A DNA stretch of 64,000 nucleotides from Paenibacillus sp. N3.4 (GTDB lineage: Bacteria; Bacillota; Bacilli; Paenibacillales; NBRC-103111): positions 1 through 64,000 of the forward strand of contig NZ_VRTT01000009.1 of the NCBI RefSeq assembly GCF_008017805.1, given 5' to 3'. Below the pieces are notes generated by a model. It saw only the letters and a list, made by a program, of their open reading frames with translations, searched no databases and was not told the DNA's origin. A program made the translations under genes and the position numbers. Numbering within the stretch: position 1 is the first letter of the stretch; the number at the start of each line of letters is the position of its first letter. Shown one piece after another: positions 8,111-17,230 of the stretch.

Positions 8111-9109
8111 TTAAGGCTTCACATCATATATTTTGTACATATCATCGAGCATAAGATTAGCTGCTTTCACGCCGCCTGCCGTATTCCATGTCGCATCGTT
8201 TACTTTCACAAGTTTGTTTTCTTTGACAACCTTCAGGTTTTTCCAGAGCGGATCATTCATCCATTCTTGCTCCTGCTTAACCCCTTTGCCATCTCCGAGT
8301 TCATAGGTAAAGTAGAATACTTTATCCGCAGCATCCAACTCCGTCAGACGCTCCTTCGTAATGTCTTCGAACGACTTCTCATCACTTTTGGCATCCGAAC
8401 GCGGAATACCGATTTGCTGGAAAATAACGCCGCTGAACATATTGCCATAATAGTAGCGTGTTTTCCCACCCATGAAACGAACAACGGCTACTTTTTCCTT
8501 CAGCTTGTCGCCTGCTTTACTTTTGAAATCATCAATTCGTTTATCGAATGCAGCAATCACTTGATCGCCTTCTGCTTTTTTGTTCAACGCTTCCGCATAC
8601 AATTTGAAATTGCTTTTCCACTCTCCACGCAATGTTTCGGAGTAAACAGTTGGAGCAATGGCTTTCAACTGATCATAAATTTTCTCATGGCGCATTTTGT
8701 TCCCAATTATTAAATCCGGCTTCAGAGAGGCGATCAGCTCGAGATTCGGTTGAGCTTCTCCACCAACCGTAGTGACACCTTGCATATCGGCTTTAATATG
8801 ATCAAACCAAGGGCTTCCATAGTAGGACTCAACGGCTCCGACAGGCTTAACACCCAGAGCAAGAAGAGCTTCCGTTCCTTCGTTCGTCAAAATAACCACT
8901 CGTGCCGGCTTTGCAGGTACAACAGTCTCTCCCATAATATGTTTTATCGTTCGCGGGCTCTCCGCCTTAGCAGACTCCTTAGGTGCCGCAGAAACTGAAG
9001 GTTGTGCGCTTGGCTTCTCCCCACAGGCTGCTAAAACTACAGATAAAATTAACATCATAGCAACTAAAGCCCAAGCTTTACCTTGCTTCAAATTACGCTT
9101 TCCTACCAT
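8111..9109 (-). CDS. Iron-siderophore ABC transporter substrate-binding lipoprotein
   Basis: This receptor captures a ferric siderophore outside the membrane. The 332-residue product has a lipoprotein signal ending VVLAAC, a Ser/Ala/Pro-rich linker, and a class III binding fold (RVVILTNEGTEALLALGVKPVGA, then LELIASLKPDLIIGN). It is divergent from the two permease genes and the ATPase at 9290-12207, with two Fur boxes between them. The arrangement resembles B. subtilis yfiY-yfiZ-yfhA plus yusV, which takes up hydroxamate siderophores. The exact siderophore is not determined. Confidence 0.93.
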   Translation of the reverse strand: MVGKRNLKQGKAWALVAMMLILSVVLAACGEKPSAQPSVSAAPKESAKAESPRTIKHIMGETVVPAKPARVVILTNEGTEALLALGVKPVGAVESYYGSPWFDHIKADMQGVTTVGGEAQPNLELIASLKPDLIIGNKMRHEKIYDQLKAIAPTVYSETLRGEWKSNFKLYAEALNKKAEGDQVIAAFDKRIDDFKSKAGDKLKEKVAVVRFMGGKTRYYYGNMFSGVIFQQIGIPRSDAKSDEKSFEDITKERLTELDAADKVFYFTYELGDGKGVKQEQEWMNDPLWKNLKVVKENKLVKVNDATWNTAGGVKAANLMLDDMYKIYDVKP

Positions 9110-9139
9110 AATAATTGGTCCCTCCGTGATGTCTATTTA

Positions 9140-9158
9140 GTGATAATGATTATCATTA
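9140..9158. promoter_or_regulatory. Fur box 1
   Basis: TGATAATGATTATCA is a perfect 7-1-7 inverted repeat matching the Fur consensus. It lies about 30 bases upstream of the binding-protein start codon, where it would block that minus-strand promoter when iron is plentiful. Confidence 0.92.
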
Positions 9159-9200
9159 CCTTTGATATCTTACTTGATAATTAGCCATTCGTCAATTATA

Positions 9201-9219
9201 TTGATAATGATTATCATAT
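9201..9219. promoter_or_regulatory. Fur box 2
   Basis: This is a second perfect TGATAATGATTATCA copy. It ends a few bases before the TTGACA -35 hexamer at 9223-9228 of the plus-strand permease operon, so Fur bound here should block that promoter. Confidence 0.92.
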
Positions 9220-9222
9220 TCG

Positions 9223-9252
9223 TTGACATTCGCTAACCGAACTTATTAAAAT
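9223..9252 (+). promoter_or_regulatory. Promoter of the siderophore permease operon
   Basis: TTGACA (9223-9228) is followed after about 18 bases by TAAAAT (9247-9252). The permease ATG is at 9290. The site abuts Fur box 2. Confidence 0.65.
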
Positions 9253-9289
9253 ATAAAAAGCAACTCCTTAAGGAAGCAGGCATTCAGTC

Positions 9290-10309
9290 ATGAATCGTAC
9301 AAGTAGAGAACGCCACTATCATACTTATAAGAGTATCGGACTACTCGCAGCTGTCTGTTGCCTCGTCCTGCTCATGCTCGGCAGTGTCATGTTTGGTCTT
9401 CATCAATTTACATGGGATCATATTATCCAATCCTTTCAAGCTAACCAGAGCAGCAATGAATCCATTATCATTCAAACGGTGCGTATTCCAAGGGCATTAA
9501 TAGCTGCGCTTGTAGGGGGCAGCCTAGCTGTTGCCGGGGCGCTTATGCAAGCCATCACTCGCAACCCACTTGCTTCACCCAGTATTTTCGGCATTAATTC
9601 AGGTGCTGCATTCGCCATCGTATTGTCTGTTGGATTTTTTCAAGTTTCCAGCCTTACACAGTTTACATGGATCGCTTTTTTAGGCGCTGCCGTGAGCTCT
9701 ATCCTCGTATATGCGCTTGGCTCCTTAGGCCGTGATGGCTTAACGCCCATGAAAATTACTTTAGCCGGATCTGCCATGACCGCTTTCTTTGCATCGCTGA
9801 CACAAGGCATTTTGCTTGGAAACGGAAAAGCCTTCGACCAAGTTCTCTACTGGTTGGTAGGATCGATAGAGGGGCGTACAATGCCAATGCTCCAAGCCGT
9901 TTATCCTTATATGCTGCTCGCATGTCTCGGAGCCGTGCTTCTATCCACACACATTAACGTACTCTCAATGGGAGAAGATGTCGCCAAGGGATTAGGACAA
10001 CGTACAGTCTATATTAAATTTCTAGCAGCTTTGGTCATTGTTATCCTGGCGGGTGGCTCAGTCGCCGTGGCCGGGCCTATTGTCTTCGTAGGTCTGATCG
10101 TCCCGCATATCGTCCGCTTTCTGGTAGGCATCGATTATCGCTGGGTCATTCCGTATAGCGCTGTTCTCGGGGGCATTCTCCTTGTCGGTGCTGACATTGC
10201 GGCTAGGTTTATCGTCATGCCAAAAGAGGTTCCTGTCGGTGTAACAACCGCCATTCTCGGGGTTCCCTTCTTCATTTATATCGCGCGCAAAGGGGGACTG
10301 CTGAAATGA
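9290..10309 (+). CDS. Iron-siderophore ABC transporter permease (FecCD family)
   Basis: This is one half of the membrane channel for ferric siderophore import. The 339 residues give about nine to ten membrane segments. Family phrases include RIPRALIAALVGGSLAVAGA, QAITRNPLASPSIFGI and the ATPase-contact region GPIVFVGLIVPHIVR. AAGGAAG lies upstream of the ATG. It overlaps the next permease gene by four bases (ATGA), a sign of coupled translation. The closest known counterpart by type is B. subtilis YfiZ. Confidence 0.95.
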   Translation: MNRTSRERHYHTYKSIGLLAAVCCLVLLMLGSVMFGLHQFTWDHIIQSFQANQSSNESIIIQTVRIPRALIAALVGGSLAVAGALMQAITRNPLASPSIFGINSGAAFAIVLSVGFFQVSSLTQFTWIAFLGAAVSSILVYALGSLGRDGLTPMKITLAGSAMTAFFASLTQGILLGNGKAFDQVLYWLVGSIEGRTMPMLQAVYPYMLLACLGAVLLSTHINVLSMGEDVAKGLGQRTVYIKFLAALVIVILAGGSVAVAGPIVFVGLIVPHIVRFLVGIDYRWVIPYSAVLGGILLVGADIAARFIVMPKEVPVGVTTAILGVPFFIYIARKGGLLK

Positions 10310-11355
10310 GTCAGATCAACCGTTATCTAACCATCAGAAGCAAAGGCTTCTCTTTTCTCATAAGCAAAAAATCAATCGTGGTTACGCTTCTTCTCTTGAT
10401 TGCTGTCTTAATTACGATGATTTTAAGTACAGGAATTGGCAGCATTTATATCAAACCGTTGGAAGTGATTCGAGCTCTCTTCGGTTATGGAACCGATCCA
10501 AATAATATGATTGTTCGCTCTTTACGGCTTCCGAGAGTCATTGTCGCTGTGCTTATTGGAGCATCGCTCGGAGTATCTGGCGCTATTCTGCAAGGTATCG
10601 TCCGCAATCCGCTGACTTCTCCGGATACAATCGGAACAACGGGTGGCGCTACGCTAGGGGCTGTTTCGTTCTTCTTCTTTTTTTCGGATAAACTAAGTAT
10701 TCATTGGCTGCCGGTTGCCGCCATCATCGGGGCTTTCGTCGCTACGCTGCTCGTCTATTCCCTCTCATGGAAAAATGGCATCACGCCACTTCGGCTCGTT
10801 CTGATTGGGACTGGATTCACCGCTGCGATGAGCTCCATCTCTTACTTATTGATGTTATCCGGCCCCATTATTCTGGCGAACCAATCTCTTACTTTTATGA
10901 CAGGCAGTATTTACGGCGTCTCCTGGCAAAAAGCGGTTTACCCTTTACTGCCTTGGGTAGGTCTCCTCATTCCGACCGCTTTCTTATTCGCTAGACACGT
11001 AACCATACAATCGCTAGGCGAAGACATTGCCAGCAGTGCAGGAAGCCGCGTTCAGCTTCAACGTTTCTTTCTGATCATGCTGAGCGTTGCGCTTGCCGGT
11101 GTCGCCGTCGCTTTCGGCGGTGCAATCAATTTCATTGGACTCATGGCTCCGCATCTATCTCGCAGGTTGGTTGGCCCTAGCTTCGGTGCCCTTGTTCCTG
11201 TATCTGCTTTAACAGGCTCACTGCTTTTATTACTGGCTGACCTCGTAGGACGGTCATTTTTCAAACCCCATGATATTCCAGCCGGTGTGTTCACGGCCGC
11301 CATTGGCGCACCGATTTTCATCTATGTGTTGTATCGCAGTAGAAATCGTGGTTAA
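10306..11355 (+). CDS. Iron-siderophore ABC transporter permease (FecCD family), second subunit
   Basis: This is the second channel half, of 349 residues. It shows RLPRVIVAVLIGASLGVSGA, LQGIVRNPLTSPDTIG and the coupling segment INFIGLMAPHLSRRLVG. It resembles the YfhA type and pairs with the preceding YfiZ-like protein. Its start overlaps the upstream stop by four bases, so the two are made in matched amounts. Confidence 0.95.
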   Translation: MSQINRYLTIRSKGFSFLISKKSIVVTLLLLIAVLITMILSTGIGSIYIKPLEVIRALFGYGTDPNNMIVRSLRLPRVIVAVLIGASLGVSGAILQGIVRNPLTSPDTIGTTGGATLGAVSFFFFFSDKLSIHWLPVAAIIGAFVATLLVYSLSWKNGITPLRLVLIGTGFTAAMSSISYLLMLSGPIILANQSLTFMTGSIYGVSWQKAVYPLLPWVGLLIPTAFLFARHVTIQSLGEDIASSAGSRVQLQRFFLIMLSVALAGVAVAFGGAINFIGLMAPHLSRRLVGPSFGALVPVSALTGSLLLLLADLVGRSFFKPHDIPAGVFTAAIGAPIFIYVLYRSRNRG

Positions 11356-11388
11356 CATTCCCGGTTTACATAAAAGGAGAATAGACTT

Positions 11389-12207
11389 ATGAATAGGGAT
11401 TCGGCACTTGAAGCTCAATCGCTTCAATTAACATACGGGGAAAGCACAATCTTCCAAAGCTTGAACTTACAAGTTCCTAAAGGGAAAATTACCGTATTCA
11501 TTGGCAGCAATGGCTGCGGTAAATCGACACTTCTACGCTCGCTTGCTCGACTGTTGAAGCCTAAATCCGGAGCCATTCTCTTGGATAATGCCGAGATTGC
11601 CAAGCTATCCACGAAAGAAGTTGCTCGTCGCATGGCAATTCTGCCACAAGGTCCCTCAGCGCCAGAAGGGTTAACTGTCCTGCAGCTTGTCAAGCAAGGC
11701 CGTTACCCCTATCAAAGCTGGCTGCAGCAGTGGTCCGCTGAAGATGAAAACAACGTGCAAAGCGCTCTCCGACTCACGGACATGCTCCCCTTCTCGGATC
11801 GCACAGTGGATTCCTTATCCGGCGGTCAACGTCAGCGAGCCTGGATTGCCATGACATTGGCGCAAGATACGCAAACCATTTTGCTGGATGAGCCTACCAC
11901 TTATCTAGATTTAACGCATCAAATCGAAGTGCTCGACTTACTATTCGAGTTGAATGAGAACGAGCAAAGAACCATTGTCATGGTCCTGCATGACATTAAC
12001 CTCGCTTGCCGCTACGCCCATCATATCGTGGCTATCAAGGATGGGACTGTTTACGCGGAGGGGAGACCCGAGGACATCGTGAATGAACAGCTTCTGATGG
12101 ATGTGTTTGATATGCAATGCCGCATCGCGCAGGACCCTATCTTCGGAACACCGATGTGTATCCCCTACGGAAAAGGACGCGTTCTCTCCAGCGTTCAACA
12201 TATATAA
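11389..12207 (+). CDS. Iron-siderophore ABC transporter ATP-binding protein
   Basis: This cytoplasmic ATPase powers siderophore import. The 272 residues form one cassette: Walker [10 protein letters not shown], signature [12 protein letters not shown], Walker [13 protein letters not shown] and the switch histidine in VLHDINLA. It is 33 bases downstream of the permease pair with AAAGGAG before the ATG, so it is the last gene of the Fur-controlled operon. It is of the FecE/FhuC/YusV type. Confidence 0.95.
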   Translation: MNRDSALEAQSLQLTYGESTIFQSLNLQVPKGKITVFIGSNGCGKSTLLRSLARLLKPKSGAILLDNAEIAKLSTKEVARRMAILPQGPSAPEGLTVLQLVKQGRYPYQSWLQQWSAEDENNVQSALRLTDMLPFSDRTVDSLSGGQRQRAWIAMTLAQDTQTILLDEPTTYLDLTHQIEVLDLLFELNENEQRTIVMVLHDINLACRYAHHIVAIKDGTVYAEGRPEDIVNEQLLMDVFDMQCRIAQDPIFGTPMCIPYGKGRVLSSVQHI

Positions 12208-12339
12208 CAAGATTAGGGTAAGGCAGCCCCAGCCCATTCTCCCTTATATGCCTACAATTGCCCAATTAACAGCAGGCAAGCATCCATTTATTTCATGTCT
12301 GCATAAGTTGAGGTATCCAAATTTGAAGGAGACTGATCT

Positions 12340-12648
12340 ATGAGTTACCAAGGGCACCAACCTAATCCTTATTATCCGCATCCGCATCAACATCCGCATA
12401 TGCATCATCATCCTGTTTATTATCCTGGTCAGCCCTATTACCCTCAACCGTACTACCAGGGTTCGTATGGTGGTCCATGGCAGGGAGGTCATGTTCATGG
12501 TGGACAGTGGCATGGCCAACAGGGTGGATGGCAAGGGCATCAAGGAGAATGGCAAGGGCATCAAGGAGAATGGCAAGGACATCAAGGTGGATGGCAGGGA
12601 CATCAACAGCAAGGACAGCCGCAAATGCACCATGGTAACAGACAGTAG
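12340..12648 (+). CDS. His/Gly/Gln/Trp-rich repeat protein, possible spore-coat or metal-binding protein
   Basis: The 102-residue protein is of very low complexity. The N-terminal half is rich in Pro, His and Tyr (PHPHQHPHMHHHP). The C-terminal half has four seven-residue units of the form (G/E)WQGHQG, encoded by 21-bp DNA repeats at 12526-12606. GAAGGAG precedes the ATG and a strong terminator follows, which supports real expression. Composition resembles small coat proteins or histidine-rich metal-binding proteins; there is no recognised domain. It lies just after the siderophore operon but has no clear promoter of its own. Confidence 0.65.
   Translation: MSYQGHQPNPYYPHPHQHPHMHHHPVYYPGQPYYPQPYYQGSYGGPWQGGHVHGGQWHGQQGGWQGHQGEWQGHQGEWQGHQGGWQGHQQQGQPQMHHGNRQ
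12526..12606 (+). repeat. Four 21-bp tandem repeats
   Basis: Units start at 12526, 12547, 12568 and 12589, the last slightly truncated. Each encodes a (G/E)WQGHQG heptad. Units 1-2 are nearly identical at DNA level, which points to recent expansion. Confidence 0.85.
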
Positions 12649-12692
12649 AATCATCATCAATAAGTACAGACACATAGCTTACTCTACGAACA

Positions 12693-12727
12693 AAAAGTCC
12701 AAGGAATTTCTCCTTGGACTTTTTGTT
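12693..12727 (+). terminator. Terminator of the repeat protein gene
   Basis: AAAAGTCCAAGGA and TCCTTGGACTTTT form a perfect 13-bp stem with a 5-base loop, flanked by A and T runs. It can act in both directions. Confidence 0.88.
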
Positions 12728-12802
12728 TAGAGATATCCTAGGCATTAAACACGAGGATACGGCTTCTGCTAACTAATCCATAATGCTACCAAAAAACCAA
12801 AA

Positions 12803-12832
12803 CAACCCCAGTCCACTAAGTGACCAGGGTTG
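12803..12832 (-). terminator. Terminator of the minus-strand gene at 12855
   Basis: An imperfect stem (CAACCCCAGTC / GACCAGGGTTG) is followed on the minus strand by a T-rich tract (A-rich 12791-12802 on plus). It lies 23 bases after the stop codon. Confidence 0.6.
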
Positions 12833-12854
12833 CAAACGTATACATGTATGAGTG

Positions 12855-13223
12855 CTAATTCGTTCTTGCGAAATTGGCCATATTATAATTGCTCTCGAAA
12901 CTAATGCTCGCAGACACTACACTTTGCCGAATGGTGAAATCAAATAAAATTTCTCCATGCGTCCAACTTTTTTTGTATTTGAGAGATTCAATTGCCATCT
13001 GGCGAAAGGTTTGGTACTGCACTTCGGTTAAACCCTTGATTGCCTTTGCAGGCAATACCCCGTCTTTGCTTTCAAACGGAAGATGCTTAATACCAAACTT
13101 ACCAATCTCGTTGTTACGAATGTGTACAAAAACAGTACCGGAATTCACATGAGATAATTCTTCTTTTATCTTCCTAAACACCAAATCGATTTGTCTTGTG
13201 AGTGGCATTTGTTCCAAATTCAT
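12855..13223 (-). CDS. Conserved hypothetical protein, 122 residues
   Basis: The function is not recognised. The protein is small, soluble and mixed alpha/beta in character, with no membrane segment, no cysteine motif and no repeat. It begins with an amphipathic helix (LEQMPLTRQIDLVFRKI) and contains TVFVHIRNNEIGKFGIKHLPF. A typical AGGAGGAAAAT ribosome site precedes the ATG. It stands alone, with a hairpin terminator after it. Confidence 0.65.
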   Translation of the reverse strand: MNLEQMPLTRQIDLVFRKIKEELSHVNSGTVFVHIRNNEIGKFGIKHLPFESKDGVLPAKAIKGLTEVQYQTFRQMAIESLKYKKSWTHGEILFDFTIRQSVVSASISFESNYNMANFARTN

Positions 13224-13508
13224 TATTTTCCTCCTTATGTTTTAATAATTTTACTTATTATGTAATTAATATGACTGTAGACCTATTATACCTAGTGTTT
13301 TTACATAATTCAACAGATTTTTCCCACTATTCACACAATTTATGCGAAATATATATGAAATTAATCAGGAAAATCCCAAATTTCACACCAAGCGTTAACG
13401 ATATTTGTCGAAATGATGTAGAATGTTTCCAATTTCAATGATATAATTTCATTCATACAACTCAGATTCCTACACAAATAAACAAAAATCGCGGAGGAGT
13501 CGGTCAGA

Positions 13509-14768
13509 TTGGACAAGTTATCAACCTTATCATTTAGAAAGAAACTACAGCTCGGTTGTTATGCGCTGATTGGATTAAATGCTTTATTCATGTTGATTGT
13601 TACTTTCGCCACAGAATGGAATCGCTTACTTGGCATTATTTTCCTGGTTGTTGTTCTAGCCGGGAGCTACCCCTTTATTCGATGGTTCGAAAATCAACTG
13701 ACCGAGCCGGTAGCAGATTTGTCCAGAATTGCCCTCAATATTTCCAAAGGCGACTTCTCTCAAAAAGTAACGATCACCTCAGACGATACATTAGGACAAC
13801 TTGGACAATCGTTTAACAAAATGATTGATAAGCTGCGCGATATTCTTCGGGATACCGGCTCAATTTCCAAGCAAGTTTTTCAAACTAGTCGAGATATTTA
13901 TGTGAAGAACGAGAATTTCCGCTCCGTTCTTGAGCAAGTAAGCGTGTCTGCTCACGAATTAGCCTCAGGTGCAGGTCAAATATCCGAAGAAGTTTCCGGT
14001 GTTTCCATTACTTCCAAAGATATTGAAGTGAAAATTGTTAATTATGCGGGCTCCGCCAAAGAGATGAAAGATCGATCCGATCAAATGATGACCCTCGTAG
14101 AAAAAGGACGTACCTCTGTTGAAAGTCAAGGCATCGGTATGAAACGCAATGTAGAAGTCACGCAACAAGTTTCCGAAACCATTGATATGCTGGCTAAGCA
14201 AGCTGCTGGAATTAGCAGTGTGACTCGTTCCATTTCGGAAATTGCAGAACAAACAAATCTGTTATCCCTTAATGCCTCTATCGAAGCTGCAAGAGCAGGT
14301 GAGCATGGTCGCGGTTTCGCGGTTGTCGCGCAGGAAGTGCGCAAGCTGGCCGAAGAGTCAACATCGCTCACGCGTGAGGTATTCGGATTCGTGAAGAGCA
14401 TTGAACAAGGCATACAAGAAGCCATACGCAGCATCCAAGTGAACGAAGATGTTGTTAAGAAACAAACGGTACTTATCGATCAAACCGAAATCGTTTTTGC
14501 TGAGATTGTTGGCAGCGTTAGCTTTATCTCTGAAGAAATTACCCGGTTCGCTGATGAAAGCGAGCAGATGCTTGCGAGTTCCGGGCAAATTGCGGCAGCT
14601 ATGGAAAATATCTCGGCGATTACGGAAGAATCTGCAGCAGGGACTCAGGAAGTTTCAGCTTCTATGAATGAACAAATTGCTACGGTACAAGGAATCGTTA
14701 GCCAAGCTGAAGAAATGACGCGTGTGGTCACTCAGCTGCAGCAAACGATTCAGATTTTCAAGTTGTAG
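13509..14768 (+). CDS. Methyl-accepting chemotaxis protein without extracellular sensor domain
   Basis: This membrane signal transducer is expected to control CheA kinase. The TTG at 13509 is the best start (GGAGGAG upstream). Two membrane segments (about residues 14-30 and 36-53) are joined by a loop of only a few residues, so there is no outside ligand domain. A HAMP domain follows (about 55-108), then the coiled-coil signalling domain with the hairpin tip [21 protein letters not shown]. It may sense the membrane state or a cytoplasmic signal. The 419-residue length is short for the family. Confidence 0.93.
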   Translation: MDKLSTLSFRKKLQLGCYALIGLNALFMLIVTFATEWNRLLGIIFLVVVLAGSYPFIRWFENQLTEPVADLSRIALNISKGDFSQKVTITSDDTLGQLGQSFNKMIDKLRDILRDTGSISKQVFQTSRDIYVKNENFRSVLEQVSVSAHELASGAGQISEEVSGVSITSKDIEVKIVNYAGSAKEMKDRSDQMMTLVEKGRTSVESQGIGMKRNVEVTQQVSETIDMLAKQAAGISSVTRSISEIAEQTNLLSLNASIEAARAGEHGRGFAVVAQEVRKLAEESTSLTREVFGFVKSIEQGIQEAIRSIQVNEDVVKKQTVLIDQTEIVFAEIVGSVSFISEEITRFADESEQMLASSGQIAAAMENISAITEESAAGTQEVSASMNEQIATVQGIVSQAEEMTRVVTQLQQTIQIFKL

Positions 14769-14779
14769 TTTTAATCAAA

Positions 14780-14826
14780 CAAGGGCTATCCCGCATTAAA
14801 TGCTGAGGGATAGCCCTTGTTCTTTT
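14780..14826. terminator. Bidirectional terminator between the chemoreceptor and pepF
   Basis: CAAGGGCTATCCC and GGGATAGCCCTTG form a perfect 13-bp stem (14780-14819). T residues follow on plus and A residues precede, so it serves both convergent genes. Confidence 0.9.
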
Positions 14827-16642
14827 ATACTTGAACTTTTGAAGCCGTTAACTCCATGAATTGTTTCACATCTTGAGCAGCCATATCTACTGCACTCTGC
14901 CAGAAATCCGGCTGCGTCAGATCGATGCCAAGATGTTTCTCAGCCAATTCCTCGACATTCATGCTGCCTGTATCTCTAAGCAGCGAAATGTATTTATCTT
15001 CGAAGGCAGCACCTTCTTGGACAGCTCTCGCATAAATTCCCGCACTAAACATATAACCAAAGGTGTAAGGGAAATTATAGAACGGAACGTCTGTGGAATA
15101 AAAGTGCAGCTTCGCTGCCCAAAAATAAGGATGGTAGCTGCTTAATGAATCTTTGAAAGCTATTTTTTGAGCATCTACCATGAGCTCATTCAAACGTTCT
15201 ATGCTAACTAACCCTTGGCGACGTTCCGCGTAGAAGTTCGTTTCAAAGATAAAACGGGCATGAATATTCATGAAAAATGCGATAGCTCGTTGGATTTTAT
15301 CCTCCAACAAAACAATACGCTCTTCGTCCGTAGCCGCACTCTTCACTACGGCGTCTGAAACAATCATCTCAGCGAACGTAGAAGCTGTCTCCGCTACATT
15401 CATGGCGTATTCCTGTGACAGTGCCGGCATATCGTTCATGACATGCTGGTGATAGCCATGACCTAATTCATGAGCAAGCGTAGAAACGTTATTAAGCGTA
15501 CCTCCATAGGTCATAAAGATCCTTGTCTCACCGGCCACTGGGAATGATGTGCAGAATCCACCCGGCCTCTTGCCTGCGCGATCTTCAGCTTCGATCCAAC
15601 GCTTCTCAAAAGCCTGTTCGGAAAACGCGGCCAGCTTCGGACTAAAGCGTTTGAATTGATCGATAATGAGGCTGGCTCCTTCATCGTAAGAAATCTTTTT
15701 AGCCGTATCACCCAATGGGGCATCCACATCTACCCAAGCCAATTTATCAACACCGAGCAGCTTCGCTTTACGGTTCAAATAGTCAACGAAAATCGCCTTA
15801 TTGCGGTCGATCACTTCCCACATCACGTTCAGCGTTTTCTCTTCCATACGGTTCATGGCTAAAGGTTCTTTATGAACCGTTTCCCAGCCTCGATACTTAT
15901 ACACTTGGAGACGAAATCCTGCCAAATGGTTTAACGCTTCCGCACAGTAGTCAGCCTTGTCGGCCCATGCACGTTCCCACTTTTCAAAAATCGCTAATCG
16001 TTCCTCACGATTTTCTGTATGTAATTTATTAAAAGCTTGACCCGCAGACAGTTCCACCTGCTCACCGTCAACCTCCATAGGCATACGGAATTGTCCCACA
16101 GTCGTGTTATAGAGATCACTCCAACCATGATAACCATCAACCGCCAAATCATTGATTAAGGCTTCCTGTTCGGGTGAAAGCTTCTCTTTGGCTAACGCTC
16201 GGCGTTCATTTAAGGGAAATGCGATTCCTTGGAACGGTTCTTTCTCCAACAATTGTGACCAAACCTCATCAGGAATTCCTGTCAGCACTTGATCAAAATG
16301 GGTGAGAGAAGACAAATGCTCGGCATATAGGCTTTTGACTTGCCCGCCCAGAACAGGCGCTTTCTTATCTTTCTGATTATCGGCTAACAAACATCCGACA
16401 AAGGAATCAGCCTCGTGAATCTGTTTTAAATTGTGCTGAAGCAACTGGATCAGCTTGATTAAGTCATCTGTCTCTTCCGCCTTTTGCGGCGAAGATGTCC
16501 GACTCACTTGCTCTTGAAAAGAACGAATGGATGCTTGTAATTCACTTAGGTAGGCTGCGAATGCAGGAGATTCGCTACCGCCGGCAAAAAAAGTTTCCAA
16601 ATTCCATGTTTGATTCAGAGGTAATGTTAGCAACGCTATCAC
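14825..16642 (-). CDS. pepF: M3 family oligoendopeptidase
   Basis: This cytoplasmic zinc metallopeptidase degrades oligopeptides. The 605 residues have the PepF length. The zinc motif HELGHGYHQH lies near residue 390, with a downstream conserved glutamate (NVAETASTFAE). The N-terminal helical domain (about 1-200) is followed by the catalytic barrel. It stands alone and is divergent from the yycC-like gene. The start is the first ATG of the frame; a clear ribosome site was not seen, so a downstream start is possible. Confidence 0.95.
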   Translation of the reverse strand: MIALLTLPLNQTWNLETFFAGGSESPAFAAYLSELQASIRSFQEQVSRTSSPQKAEETDDLIKLIQLLQHNLKQIHEADSFVGCLLADNQKDKKAPVLGGQVKSLYAEHLSSLTHFDQVLTGIPDEVWSQLLEKEPFQGIAFPLNERRALAKEKLSPEQEALINDLAVDGYHGWSDLYNTTVGQFRMPMEVDGEQVELSAGQAFNKLHTENREERLAIFEKWERAWADKADYCAEALNHLAGFRLQVYKYRGWETVHKEPLAMNRMEEKTLNVMWEVIDRNKAIFVDYLNRKAKLLGVDKLAWVDVDAPLGDTAKKISYDEGASLIIDQFKRFSPKLAAFSEQAFEKRWIEAEDRAGKRPGGFCTSFPVAGETRIFMTYGGTLNNVSTLAHELGHGYHQHVMNDMPALSQEYAMNVAETASTFAEMIVSDAVVKSAATDEERIVLLEDKIQRAIAFFMNIHARFIFETNFYAERRQGLVSIERLNELMVDAQKIAFKDSLSSYHPYFWAAKLHFYSTDVPFYNFPYTFGYMFSAGIYARAVQEGAAFEDKYISLLRDTGSMNVEELAEKHLGIDLTQPDFWQSAVDMAAQDVKQFMELTASKVQV

Positions 16643-16788
16643 CTTTCCTTTCCTTCTTTTATTAAATCACAAACGACCTAAAATCACCAAATGATCCTAA
16701 TCTCCTCATTGCTTCTAGGTAAAAAGTATGATTCAATTAACAGTAGTTCACTAAGAACAAATCCGAACAGGATGGTGTAATTACGATT

Positions 16789-16953
16789 ATGAAACCGTTG
16801 CAAATTTCTCCAGAAACTGCCGTTAAATTAGCTGAACAGTTGAAGGTGCCGTTAGAACATTTAATGCATATGCCACAACATATTTTACTCCAAAAACTAG
16901 CGGAGCTCGCGAAGAATTCCTCTTCGGAAAACAGCGATCCCGAATCGAAATAA
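16789..16953 (+). CDS. yycC: YycC-family small protein
   Basis: This 54-residue protein begins MKPLQISPETAVKLAEQL and contains LEHLMHMPQHILLQKLAEL, which matches my memory of the YycC family of Bacillales. AGGATGGTG precedes the ATG by about 10 bases. Function is unknown. The next gene starts three bases after its stop codon, so the two are probably translated together. Confidence 0.75.
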   Translation: MKPLQISPETAVKLAEQLKVPLEHLMHMPQHILLQKLAELAKNSSSENSDPESK

Positions 16954-16956
16954 GCC

Positions 16957-17193
16957 GTGATTCCTTTTGCTAATACGTGGCCTTATGACATTATTATGAA
17001 GGACATTTATGTGGCCGAATGTCCATTTTGCCAGAGCCCCAATGTGTTGCTGCCGCTTAAAATCCACGAACTGAAATCGATTCATGAAGGCAAAAAAAAG
17101 CTGCTCGTGTTCCCTTGCTGTCATAGTAAGTTGACTCTCGTTGACACAGATATCGATTATTTATTAGCGGATACCCCTATAAGAAAAAATTAA
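16957..17193 (+). CDS. Hypothetical protein with CPFC...CC zinc-ribbon-like motif
   Basis: The 78-residue protein starts at a GTG three bases after the YycC stop, with translation probably coupled since no good ribosome site is seen; an ATG at 16996 is the alternative. It contains ECPFCQSPNVLLPLK and, 40 residues on, FPCCHSKLTLVD. The two cysteine pairs could form a small zinc ribbon. No function is assigned. Confidence 0.7.
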   Translation: MIPFANTWPYDIIMKDIYVAECPFCQSPNVLLPLKIHELKSIHEGKKKLLVFPCCHSKLTLVDTDIDYLLADTPIRKN

Positions 17194-17230
17194 TCGTAGT
17201 TTCCTGGCGCAAGGAGTAGAAATAGGCCCT

